Source: an uncultured bacterium (GTDB lineage Bacteria; Bacillota_I; Bacilli_A; RF39; UBA660). Taken from it: DNA of 14,042 nucleotides. Where the stretch lies: the NCBI GenBank assembly GCA_900314225.1, contig OMUM01000111.1:1-14042 (forward strand), given 5' to 3'. A program made the position numbers and the translations under genes. The notes beneath the pieces were generated by a model. That model saw nothing but the letters and a program-made list of their open reading frames with translations, was not told the DNA's origin and searched no databases. Below, in pieces: positions 5,548 through 12,074 of the stretch. Within the stretch, counting starts at the first letter, position 1, and each line of letters starts with the position of its first letter.

Positions 5548-6321
5548 GTGAGTGAAAAATATAGTGCTGATTATAACAAACTTAGTGATGCTAAAGGTGT
5601 AGTTGGGGAAGCTAAAACTAATTTTGATAGTTGCAATGATTCTCTTATGAAATATAAGAGTAGTTTGTGTAATGATTCTGTTTTGATGGGACCTGCTTGT
5701 GATGCTTGTTTAAGTGCTTTTTCTACTATATCTAATAATATCAGTGGAATTAGTAATAATTTTTCTGTAATGGATAATTATTTAGGTACAGTTATTGAAA
5801 ATTATAAGTCTGGCGATGATAAAGCCGCAAATGTTGTTTTAAGTTTTGGCTCAGATGGTTCTATTTCTACTACTAATTTTGCGTCTACTGGAAATGTGAC
5901 AAGTGATTCAATCTATAATCTTTTAGCAGCAAAAGGTTTTAATAGTGCTGCTATTTGTGGAATACTTGCAAATATTCAGGCTGAGTCAAATTTTAGGACA
6001 ACTGCTTTAGGTGATAATGGTACTTCTTATGGCCTTTGTCAATGGCATGATATTCGTTGGACTAATTTAAAAAATTATTGTTCAGCAAATGGATATGATT
6101 CTTCTTCTGTTGAAGGACAAGTGAATTTTTTAGTTAGTGAATTGGAAAGTGGATATAGTGGAGTTTATAATACTCTTAAGAGTGTACCAAATACAAAAGA
6201 TGGGGCTATTCAGGCTTCTAAGGAATGGACAATTAATTTTGAGATTCCAGGTAATAAATATAACGAAGCTGATAGAAGATCTTCATATGTAGACTCTTAT
6301 TGGAATACTTATGGTAAATAA
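5548..6321 (+). CDS. Phage-tail-lysozyme-like muramidase with WXG-like N-terminal export domain
   Basis: This 257-residue protein is the last gene of the cluster. Residues 1-100 form a WXG-like hairpin with L46-M-G48 at the turn (VLMGPACDAC) and a Y86-K-S-G-D90 motif. A short Ser/Thr linker (101-117) follows. Residues 118-257 match the phage tail lysozyme pattern: SIYNLLAAKGFNSAAICGIL, then NIQAESNF with probable catalytic Glu146, SYGLCQW (160-166), a QVNFLVSELE helix, and a closing EADRRSSYVDSYW. Such enzymes cleave the MurNAc-GlcNAc backbone. The GTG at 5548 is chosen because the GGGG at 5535-5538 is nine bases upstream and the paralogous domains align from there. An ATG at 5539 overlaps that site. 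Seven cysteines (29, 41, 51, 54, 137, 164, 178) are a peculiarity shared by neither of the other two enzymes. Type VII export is inferred. Confidence 0.85.
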   Translation: MSEKYSADYNKLSDAKGVVGEAKTNFDSCNDSLMKYKSSLCNDSVLMGPACDACLSAFSTISNNISGISNNFSVMDNYLGTVIENYKSGDDKAANVVLSFGSDGSISTTNFASTGNVTSDSIYNLLAAKGFNSAAICGILANIQAESNFRTTALGDNGTSYGLCQWHDIRWTNLKNYCSANGYDSSSVEGQVNFLVSELESGYSGVYNTLKSVPNTKDGAIQASKEWTINFEIPGNKYNEADRRSSYVDSYWNTYGK

Positions 6322-6349
6322 AAAAAGAATCATTTATTAATGATTCTTT
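6321..6349. terminator. Bidirectional terminator between hydrolase cluster and FemABX genes
   Basis: An 11-bp stem (AAAGAATCATT 6324-6334 with AATGATTCTTT 6339-6349) closes a four-base loop. On the minus strand it is followed by a run of six T (complement of 6321-6326). On the plus strand the T-tract is weaker (TTTAATTTAT). It overlaps the stop of the FemABX gene and abuts that of the lysozyme-like gene, so it serves both convergent units. Confidence 0.8.
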
Positions 6350-7623
6350 AATTTATGATAGATTTTGAAAGCCAATTTATATGTTTTATACCAAAATGGT
6401 GAAATTACTAAATCATATTCACCAATTAATTCAACAACATGACCACCAAAACTTTTTTTAAAAAGATATAATCCATATAATGGGTTATTTTTATTAAAAT
6501 CTCCAGTTATACCATAAAAATTATATCTTTTATAGTTGCCTTTTACTGCCATTTTAATACCTTCAAAATGTGTTGTATAAGCTGATTGGAATTGCATTAA
6601 TTTAGCATGACTTCCTCCATGAAGTGATAATACTTCATTGCCATAGATTAAAAATAATATTCCTCCAAGAACTTCTTTTTCACCATATTCTTTTTTTAGA
6701 TTTTTAATTTTTTCTAATTGTTTCTTTAATCTTTCAATTGTTTGTTCATCTTGTTTATTACTGGAATTATATTTTTTATCATTCATTTTTAATATATTAT
6801 TTTCTTTTTTATAGATTCTGTCTTTTAATTGCTTTTCTGTTTCTTCTAATTCATCTTTTGTATTTTTTTCATAAGTATTAAAGTTTATTTCTGAAATAAG
6901 TATTTTTAATATTCCAGCATCATGTAAATTATCCCACATAGCTTCATAATAAGATAATGGACGATCAATGAATTCTCGTCTATCACTAGTATGTTTCATG
7001 ATATCTTTGAATATTGGTAATTCATCTCTTGTTATTTCTCTTGTTGTTATTCCACATCTTTCATTTTTATGAAGAATTTGTCTTGTTTTAGACTCCATGT
7101 CTTTTTCTACATCTTCTAGTGTTTTATTCTTTGTTTCAATGACATGCATCCAGCGTGGTTGAAGAGTATCTTGCATTAAATTGAAACCAAAAAATTTATA
7201 ACCTAAATCAATCAAATTTTTATTAGCTTGTTTATTATTATATCCGTTTTCAACAATATTTCCATCATTATCATGTTCTTGATATTCAACAAATGGATCT
7301 ATTTTTACAAATATTCCTTTTTCTTTTGTTAAATATTTTTTTATTTCTTTAGTAAATATTTTTAATATTTCTTTATTGTTATAATCAATTAAAAATCCAC
7401 GTGGTGAGTAAAACATTTTTTTATGTATTATTGGCAAGGTTTTAGATAATATCATAGCTCCAGCAACAATATTATTTTTATCATCTTTTAATCCAACATA
7501 ATTGGCATCCCAACCGTTTGTTTTTTTTAAATTAGCCCATTCTTCAGTTTGATGAAAAGTAATTTGAGGATGTTTATCAGCAAATTTTTTGAATTCTTCT
7601 TTAGTTATTTTTTCTAATTTCAT
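6337..7623 (-). CDS. FemABX-family peptidoglycan bridge aminoacyltransferase (distal copy)
   Basis: FemABX enzymes transfer amino acids from aminoacyl-tRNA to the lipid II stem peptide, building the interpeptide bridge on the inner membrane face. This 428-residue protein has the usual length and two GNAT-like halves. Visible marks are HQTEEWANLKK (24-34), FYSPRGFLIDY (71-81), a Lys/Glu-rich helical arm at about 250-315 (the coiled coil that resembles a tRNA-synthetase arm), and the C-terminal block GITGDF..NPLYGLYLFKKSFGG followed by ELIGEYDLVI (398-407). The ATG at 7621-7623 has a strong AAGGAG site. The gene overlaps the upstream FemABX gene by 23 bases, so the two are translated from one transcript. 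The two proteins resemble each other but are clearly diverged, as expected if they add successive residues. The added amino acid cannot be deduced. Confidence 0.9.
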   Translation of the reverse strand: MKLEKITKEEFKKFADKHPQITFHQTEEWANLKKTNGWDANYVGLKDDKNNIVAGAMILSKTLPIIHKKMFYSPRGFLIDYNNKEILKIFTKEIKKYLTKEKGIFVKIDPFVEYQEHDNDGNIVENGYNNKQANKNLIDLGYKFFGFNLMQDTLQPRWMHVIETKNKTLEDVEKDMESKTRQILHKNERCGITTREITRDELPIFKDIMKHTSDRREFIDRPLSYYEAMWDNLHDAGILKILISEINFNTYEKNTKDELEETEKQLKDRIYKKENNILKMNDKKYNSSNKQDEQTIERLKKQLEKIKNLKKEYGEKEVLGGILFLIYGNEVLSLHGGSHAKLMQFQSAYTTHFEGIKMAVKGNYKRYNFYGITGDFNKNNPLYGLYLFKKSFGGHVVELIGEYDLVISPFWYKTYKLAFKIYHKLKNH

Positions 7624-8914
7624 TTTTTAGCTCCTTTTTACTTTTTCTTCTTATTATTTTTCGATAAATTGGTACTAATTTTGTAAATACGAAATACATA
7701 AAGTGGTTTATAATATAATCCCATTCACCAATGAATTCAATATAGTCTCCACCAAATTTTTTCTTAAATTCATGAAGTCCAAGTCTTGGATTATCTTTTG
7801 ATAAATCTCCAATTGTTCCAAATTGATCATATATTTTGATACCTTTTTCTTTACAGTATCTGATATGTTCACTATATGTGTAATAATTAACGTAAGTTTC
7901 TGTTAATATGTTGTGATTTCCTGCATATAATACCCATGCTTTATCACCATATTCAATGATCATATGAGCACTTAAAGTAATATCATTACCATATTCTTTT
8001 TTATATTCTTTATATTTTTCAATTTCTTTTGTTGTATTTTCTTTTTGTCTAGTTAGTTCTTTAAGTTTGTTTTTTGCACTTTTACTTAAATTATCAATTG
8101 GTAAAATAGATATTTGATCATTTATTTTTTTTAATTCATTTTCCAATACTTTAAGAGTTTTATTAATATGAACTTTACCTAAAAAAAGAGTAGCTTTACT
8201 ATTTTTGTTTCCATTGAATATTTCATATAATGTATTATAGTAATCTTCATTATAGGAAACGAAGTCTTTTCTATCCTCTGTTAGAGTCATTAAATGATAA
8301 AATTCACTTAGATCTTTTTCCGTACCGATAGTAACTTCAGTATCTAATTTCTTGGCTTTAGCAATTCGTTGTTTAGTAGTTTTAGAAAAATGATCTTCTA
8401 TTTCTTCCGTTGATTGATTTAAGTCTATTCTAAATGTATATCTTGGTTGCATAGTTTCAAAGTTTTTAGTAAAACCTAAATGTTTAAAACCAGATTCTTT
8501 TAAAGTATTAAATAATTCATCATAATCTTTATTCTTTGATACTTCTTCTAAGTAATTAGTTTGTTCTTTTATTAAATCAGGATCGATTTTTACAAAGATA
8601 GCTTTCTTTTTTTTGGCAAACTCAACAACTTTCTTTGTCATAGTTCTTACTAATTCTTTATTTTTAAAATCTATTACAAAGCCGCGTGGTGCATAAAAGT
8701 ATGTATAATTCATTGGAAGCTTTTTTTCTAATAAAAGAGTTGCTGCCTGAATTTTATTTCCATCATCAACAAGTCCTAAATAATGTGGAATTAGGTTCTT
8801 TTTTGTTTTAGCAAATTCTCCCCAAGAAAGTGATTGCAAAAAATGAGATTTTGTTTTATGATTTTTGACATATTCGTCGAATTCTTCTTTCTCAATATTT
8901 TTTAGATGTAGCAT
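7601..8914 (-). CDS. FemABX-family peptidoglycan bridge aminoacyltransferase (proximal copy)
   Basis: This 437-residue protein is the first of two overlapping FemABX genes. Motifs are FLQSLSWGEFAK (25-36), FYAPRGFVIDF (73-83), VKIDPD (108-113), a Lys/Glu helical arm at about 248-308, and the family's C-terminal signature YDQFGTIGDL..NPRLGLHEFKKKFGG, then EFIGEWDYII (393-402). A basic tail (RRKSKKELKNEIRKNN) may touch the membrane. The ATG at 8912-8914 is preceded by a GAGGT site. A TGG-TATACT extended minus-10 lies about 27 bases upstream. It should act in the cytoplasm on lipid II, with aminoacyl-tRNA as donor. The order, proximal copy first and second copy overlapping, is like that of femA-femB and murM-murN. 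Which residues are transferred is not visible, so no specific symbol is given. Confidence 0.9.
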   Translation of the reverse strand: MLHLKNIEKEEFDEYVKNHKTKSHFLQSLSWGEFAKTKKNLIPHYLGLVDDGNKIQAATLLLEKKLPMNYTYFYAPRGFVIDFKNKELVRTMTKKVVEFAKKKKAIFVKIDPDLIKEQTNYLEEVSKNKDYDELFNTLKESGFKHLGFTKNFETMQPRYTFRIDLNQSTEEIEDHFSKTTKQRIAKAKKLDTEVTIGTEKDLSEFYHLMTLTEDRKDFVSYNEDYYNTLYEIFNGNKNSKATLFLGKVHINKTLKVLENELKKINDQISILPIDNLSKSAKNKLKELTRQKENTTKEIEKYKEYKKEYGNDITLSAHMIIEYGDKAWVLYAGNHNILTETYVNYYTYSEHIRYCKEKGIKIYDQFGTIGDLSKDNPRLGLHEFKKKFGGDYIEFIGEWDYIINHFMYFVFTKLVPIYRKIIRRKSKKELKNEIRKNN

Positions 8915-8922
8915 TAAAAGAC

Positions 8923-8958
8923 CTCACTTTCATTATTCTTAGTATACCATAAAGTGAG
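8923..8958. repeat. Inverted repeat flanking the FemABX minus-10
   Basis: CTCACTTT (8923-8930) and AAAGTGAG (8951-8958) are perfect 8-base inverted arms, 20 bases apart, on both sides of the minus-10 box. One arm lies before the predicted transcription start, so it would not form an RNA hairpin in the mRNA. It could be an operator, or chance in AT-rich DNA. Confidence 0.4.
8941..8949 (-). promoter_or_regulatory. Extended minus-10 promoter of the FemABX pair
   Basis: On the minus strand the sequence reads TGG-TATACT (8949 down to 8941), a strong extended minus-10. The minus-35 is poor. Transcription would start near 8934, about 20 bases before the first FemABX ATG. Confidence 0.65.
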
Positions 8959-8978
8959 AAAAAACTACATAATTTTAA

Positions 8979-9146
8979 TTAGACCATATAAAAATTGTCA
9001 TCTTTTTCTAAATAATTGTTTTGTTTGTTCTTTTCCTGATTATTTAATTTTTTTTCTATTCTTTTTAGAGTTTCATTTATTTTTATTAATTCTTCAAGTA
9101 TATTTAAATTATTATTTGGAATAAACGGATAAGAATAATTATTCAT
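8979..9146 (-). CDS. Small hypothetical protein, 55 residues
   Basis: A frame of 56 codons runs from ATG (9144-9146) to TAA (8979-8981) on the minus strand and fills most of the gap between the FemABX genes and trmB. The product begins MNNYSYPFIPNNN, continues with an amphipathic Leu/Ile/Lys/Glu helix (about residues 14-40, ILEELIKINETLKRIEKKL) that looks like a short coiled coil, and ends in a polar tail. It has no signal peptide. The ribosome site (GAAAGAAG, about 9156-9163) is weak. No terminator separates it from the FemABX genes 65 bases downstream, though those have their own promoter. The heptad-like helix and the Pro/Asn/Tyr-rich start argue for a real protein rather than noise. I do not recognise its family. 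Confidence 0.5.
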   Translation of the reverse strand: MNNYSYPFIPNNNLNILEELIKINETLKRIEKKLNNQEKNKQNNYLEKDDNFYMV

Positions 9147-9193
9147 AAAATCAACTTCTTTCTTATTATTTTATGTTTTATTGAATACTCTTG

Positions 9194-9202
9194 TGCTAAA
9201 AT
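9194..9202 (+). promoter_or_regulatory. Extended minus-10 promoter of trmB
   Basis: TGC-TAAAAT (9194-9202) is an extended minus-10, with no convincing minus-35 at 16-18 bases. The predicted start near 9209 leaves only about ten bases before the trmB ATG, just enough for the GGTGAT ribosome site. Confidence 0.5.
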
Positions 9203-9218
9203 ATTTGTGGGTGATTTT

Positions 9219-9860
9219 ATGCGAATTAGAAATGTTAAAAATAAGACAGAAATAATGAATGAATCTTGTTATCTTTTAAAAAATTATTTTAATTATTGTG
9301 GCAAGTGGAAAGAAGTATTTAAAAATAGTAATCCTATATATATAGAAATTGGTATGGGAAAAGGCAAATTTATTATTGAAAATGCATTAAAATATCCTAA
9401 TATTAATTTTATAGGTATTGAGAAGTTTGATAGTATTGTAGCAAAATGTCTTAAAAAAATTCCTGATGGTTTGGATAATTTAATTATTTTAAGAGCCAAT
9501 GCTTTAGATATAGATAAAATATTTGATAATGAAGTTGATAAAATTTATCTAAATTTTTCTGATCCTTGGCCTAAAAATAGACATAGTTCGAGGAGACTTA
9601 CTAGTAATGTTTTTTTAGATAAATATAAAAAAATATTAAAAGGTGATTCAACTATTGAAATGCGAACAGATAACAGAGAACTATTTCAATATTCATTAGT
9701 TAGTTTAAGTATGGATGGTTATATACTTGAAGAGGTAAGTTTAGATTTACATCATGATAATATGCCTTTAATTACTACAGAGTATGAAGATAAGTTTTCT
9801 GATAAAGGTATGCCAATTTATTATTTAAAGGGATCTAATTTGTCTATATATCGTAAATAA
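9219..9860 (+). CDS. trmB: tRNA (guanine-N7-)-methyltransferase TrmB
   Basis: TrmB transfers a methyl group from S-adenosylmethionine to N7 of G46 in the tRNA variable loop. The product has 213 residues, a normal length. Diagnostic motifs are RIRNVKNK at the N-terminus, the SAM loop EIGMGKGKF (43-51), IGIEKF (65-70), FSDPWPKNRHSSRRL (113-127) and TEYEDKF followed by PIYYLKG near the end. The ATG at 9219 is chosen because GGTGAT (9210-9215) stands at the correct distance for the end of the anti-Shine-Dalgarno pairing. An in-frame GTG at 9207 would lie at or before the predicted transcription start. The gene seems to be transcribed alone from its own promoter, with another promoter right after it. 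Cytoplasmic housekeeping function, confidently identified. Confidence 0.95.
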   Translation: MRIRNVKNKTEIMNESCYLLKNYFNYCGKWKEVFKNSNPIYIEIGMGKGKFIIENALKYPNINFIGIEKFDSIVAKCLKKIPDGLDNLIILRANALDIDKIFDNEVDKIYLNFSDPWPKNRHSSRRLTSNVFLDKYKKILKGDSTIEMRTDNRELFQYSLVSLSMDGYILEEVSLDLHHDNMPLITTEYEDKFSDKGMPIYYLKGSNLSIYRK

Positions 9861-9872
9861 TTTGAAAAAATT

Positions 9873-9900
9873 TTTACATTTATAAAAAAAATGATATAAT
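9873..9900 (+). promoter_or_regulatory. Promoter of the lipoprotein operon
   Basis: TTTACA (9873-9878) and a perfect TATAAT (9895-9900) are separated by 16 bases, with an extended TGA element at 9892-9894. It lies in the 60-base gap after trmB and should start transcription near 9907. Confidence 0.8.
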
Positions 9901-9920
9901 GTATTAAGAGTAGGTGAAAT

Positions 9921-10580
9921 ATGAAAAAAATTATAGTTTTACTCTCTATAGTAGTGTTGTTTATGACTGGTTGTAGTGTAAGCAGATTAGATAATGAGAA
10001 TATTGGTAAGAATATAAAAACACTTCTATCAAAAGATAATAGTTTATATAATGTATTTTATGATGGATATAAGTATTATTTACCTAAAGGAACGGGATTT
10101 GTTTCTAGAGATGATTATAATGCTGTTATAAAGGATTCTAATGGTAATAGATATTATTTATATGTCGATGCTATTGGATATTATAAAAAAGTTAAAAATA
10201 CTTATCATGAAAATACTAAATCACATTATTCTAGAAAATTAAATTATAATAATAAGAATGGATATATTCAAATTGATGAAAATGGTTCTAATTTTCTTAT
10301 TCAGTTTGTTTATAATTATGCAAAAATAGAAGCTTTAGTACCTAAAGATGATTTAACAGAGACTGTTAATTATATGTGTTATATTTTAAGATCTATAAAA
10401 TTTAATAGAAAAGTGATTGAAAGTATGATTGGAGAAAATACATTAGATTATAAAGAACAAAATTATTCTTTATTTAATAATGGTTCTTCTAATGAAAATT
10501 TCTTGGGTGTTGTTGAAAAATATGAGACTGATGATTACAAGAAAGATTTGGAAGATGAAAAAATTGATTTAAATAATTAA
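9921..10580 (+). CDS. Putative lipoprotein of unknown function
   Basis: The 219-residue product begins MKKIIVLLSIVVLFMTGC: two lysines, a hydrophobic stretch and a lipobox-like MTGC, with Cys18 the probable lipidated residue. The mature part is rich in Tyr, Asn and Lys (for example YDGYKYYLPKGTGFVSRDDYNAV at about 48-70, split around a possible beta-rich fold) and ends in an acidic tail. No catalytic motif is visible and I do not recognise the family. AGGTGA lies just upstream of the ATG at 9921. The gene heads an operon with a charged low-complexity protein, a DUF948-like membrane protein and a YtxH-like protein, so a cell-envelope role is plausible. The lipoprotein call rests on the signal sequence, which is clear. 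Confidence 0.8.
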   Translation: MKKIIVLLSIVVLFMTGCSVSRLDNENIGKNIKTLLSKDNSLYNVFYDGYKYYLPKGTGFVSRDDYNAVIKDSNGNRYYLYVDAIGYYKKVKNTYHENTKSHYSRKLNYNNKNGYIQIDENGSNFLIQFVYNYAKIEALVPKDDLTETVNYMCYILRSIKFNRKVIESMIGENTLDYKEQNYSLFNNGSSNENFLGVVEKYETDDYKKDLEDEKIDLNN

Positions 10581-10592
10581 AGAGGTGGACTC

Positions 10593-11774
10593 ATGGGTGT
10601 ATTTGATAAAATAAAAAATGCTCTTTTTGAAGTTGAATATGTTGAAGTTGATGAACCTTCTAAACCGGAAAAAAAGAAAAAAGAAAAAAAACATGAACAG
10701 CATGAAAATAAACCTATTGCTAAAAAGGTTGTTTTGCCGGGAAAGAAAGAGGAAAAGGTTGAAAAGCTTGAAGAAGAAGAGTTAAAAGATGATAATTTTG
10801 AAGTTCGTCCTAAGGATGAAAATATAAAAGAAGAAGATAATAAAAGCTTTAAGTTTATTGATGATAGTGAGTTCAAAACAGATGATTATGCCAAAAGTGA
10901 GCCTGAAATAGTTAAGGTGATTGATAATAATGAGTTAGATGAACAACAGACTAGATCTGAATATAGAACTACTAGAAATAATAACTATAGTTTTGATTCA
11001 ACCTATAGTAATAGTAATTCTGATGCTTATAAAGGTGCTAATGCTGAAAAATCTAATCTTTATAGTGGTAACAAATCTACAAGTAAACCATATGGTCTTG
11101 ATGAATCATATAAAATGCCCACCTATGAGTATGGCAGTTATGAAAAGAAAGAAGATAAAAAGGTATTTAAACCTAGTCCCATTATTTCACCAATTTATGG
11201 TATTTTGGATAAGAATTATAAAAAAGAGGATGTTGTTCAGAAGAAAGAGGTTAGACTTACAAGCAGTTATTCCAGATCAAATGTAAGTGTTGATGAGGTT
11301 CGAGATAAAGCTTTAGGATCTCATCAGGAAAGTAAAAAAACTGAAGCTAAAGAAACCACTTTTAGTGTTGATGATGGAGAAGATGATGATTTGCTTGTTG
11401 ATTTAACAAATCATGATGATAAGCCAGAAGTTAAAGAATTAACAATGGGTGATGCACTAGAATATTTTCAGGATTTAGGACTTGAGTATAATGTCGATTA
11501 TGTAGATGCTAATAACAAGGCTAGTCAAAGTAAGCCTAATCCAAAAATTGATGAATTAAAGATAGAAGAAAAAAAGAAAGTCGAAGAAAAAAGGCCATCA
11601 ATTAGTGATGTATTGAAAAAAGAATCCGGTGTTGCTAATAATGAAGAGAAAAAAACTGTTGAAGTAGAAAAACCAATTATTGTTAAAGATAAAACGGATG
11701 AGGAAGAAGAAAAAAAGGATGATGATAATTTATTTGATTTAATTGATTCTATGTATGAGGAGAAAGGAGAATAG
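10593..11774 (+). CDS. Highly charged, largely disordered protein of unknown function
   Basis: This 393-residue protein is dominated by Lys, Glu, Asp, Asn and Ser and is probably mostly unstructured. Ordered-looking islands stand out: an N-terminal amphipathic helix (MGVFDKIKNALFEV, 1-14); a hydrophobic, Pro/Gly-containing block KPSPIISPIYGILDKNYKK (193-211) amid Ser/Tyr/Asn-rich sequence; TMGDALEYFQDLGLEYNVDY (284-303); and a C-terminal NLFDLIDSMYEE (379-390). There is no signal peptide or membrane segment, so it is probably cytoplasmic. AGAGGTGG (10581-10588) precedes the ATG at 10593, 13 bases after the lipoprotein stop, and the next gene follows within seven bases. The short islands look like docking motifs for partners, perhaps of a division or envelope complex. 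That is speculation, and no family is recognised. Confidence 0.8.
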   Translation: MGVFDKIKNALFEVEYVEVDEPSKPEKKKKEKKHEQHENKPIAKKVVLPGKKEEKVEKLEEEELKDDNFEVRPKDENIKEEDNKSFKFIDDSEFKTDDYAKSEPEIVKVIDNNELDEQQTRSEYRTTRNNNYSFDSTYSNSNSDAYKGANAEKSNLYSGNKSTSKPYGLDESYKMPTYEYGSYEKKEDKKVFKPSPIISPIYGILDKNYKKEDVVQKKEVRLTSSYSRSNVSVDEVRDKALGSHQESKKTEAKETTFSVDDGEDDDLLVDLTNHDDKPEVKELTMGDALEYFQDLGLEYNVDYVDANNKASQSKPNPKIDELKIEEKKKVEEKRPSISDVLKKESGVANNEEKKTVEVEKPIIVKDKTDEEEEKKDDDNLFDLIDSMYEEKGE

Positions 11775-11780
11775 AAATAT

Positions 11781-12074
11781 ATGGAATTTTTAAGTTCATT
11801 ATTGCCTATAATATTATATGTAGTAGCAATCATATTATTAGTTATTTTAATTGTTTTGGCCATTAGGTTAATTAGAGTAATTAATAAAGTTGATATTTTA
11901 GTTGATAATGTTGAAGAAAAGGTAAATAGTCTAAATGGAGCTATATCTGTTGTTAGGTCTGTTTCAAATAGTATTTCTAATATTTCTGATACAGTTACAT
12001 TTGGCCTTACTTCAGCATTTTCAAAAATATTTAATAGATTTAATAAAAAAAAGGAGGATGGAAAATATGAGTAA
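11781..12074 (+). CDS. DUF948-like single-pass membrane protein
   Basis: This small protein has 97 residues. One transmembrane helix lies at about residues 7-30 (LLPIILYVVAIILLVILIVL). A helical region follows, with the heptad pattern seen in DUF948 proteins (VINKVDILVDNVEEKVNSLNG, ending before a basic FNRFNKKK tail). An AAAGGAG site lies upstream of the ATG at 11781. The last eight bases overlap the start of the YtxH-like gene (ATGAGTAA at 12067-12074), so translation of the two is coupled. DUF948 and YtxH genes are common neighbours in Bacilli, and both are linked loosely to general stress or envelope functions without a defined biochemical role. The family assignment is from pattern only and is moderately sure. 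Confidence 0.75.
   Translation: MEFLSSLLPIILYVVAIILLVILIVLAIRLIRVINKVDILVDNVEEKVNSLNGAISVVRSVSNSISNISDTVTFGLTSAFSKIFNRFNKKKEDGKYE

Noticed and set aside
10939..11286. Open frame of 115 codons on the plus strand inside the charged protein gene
   Set aside because: It is a +1 frame shadow of the Lys/Glu/Asn-rich gene and has no ribosome site; its Ile/Leu/Val-rich translation is what frame-shifted AT-rich codons give.
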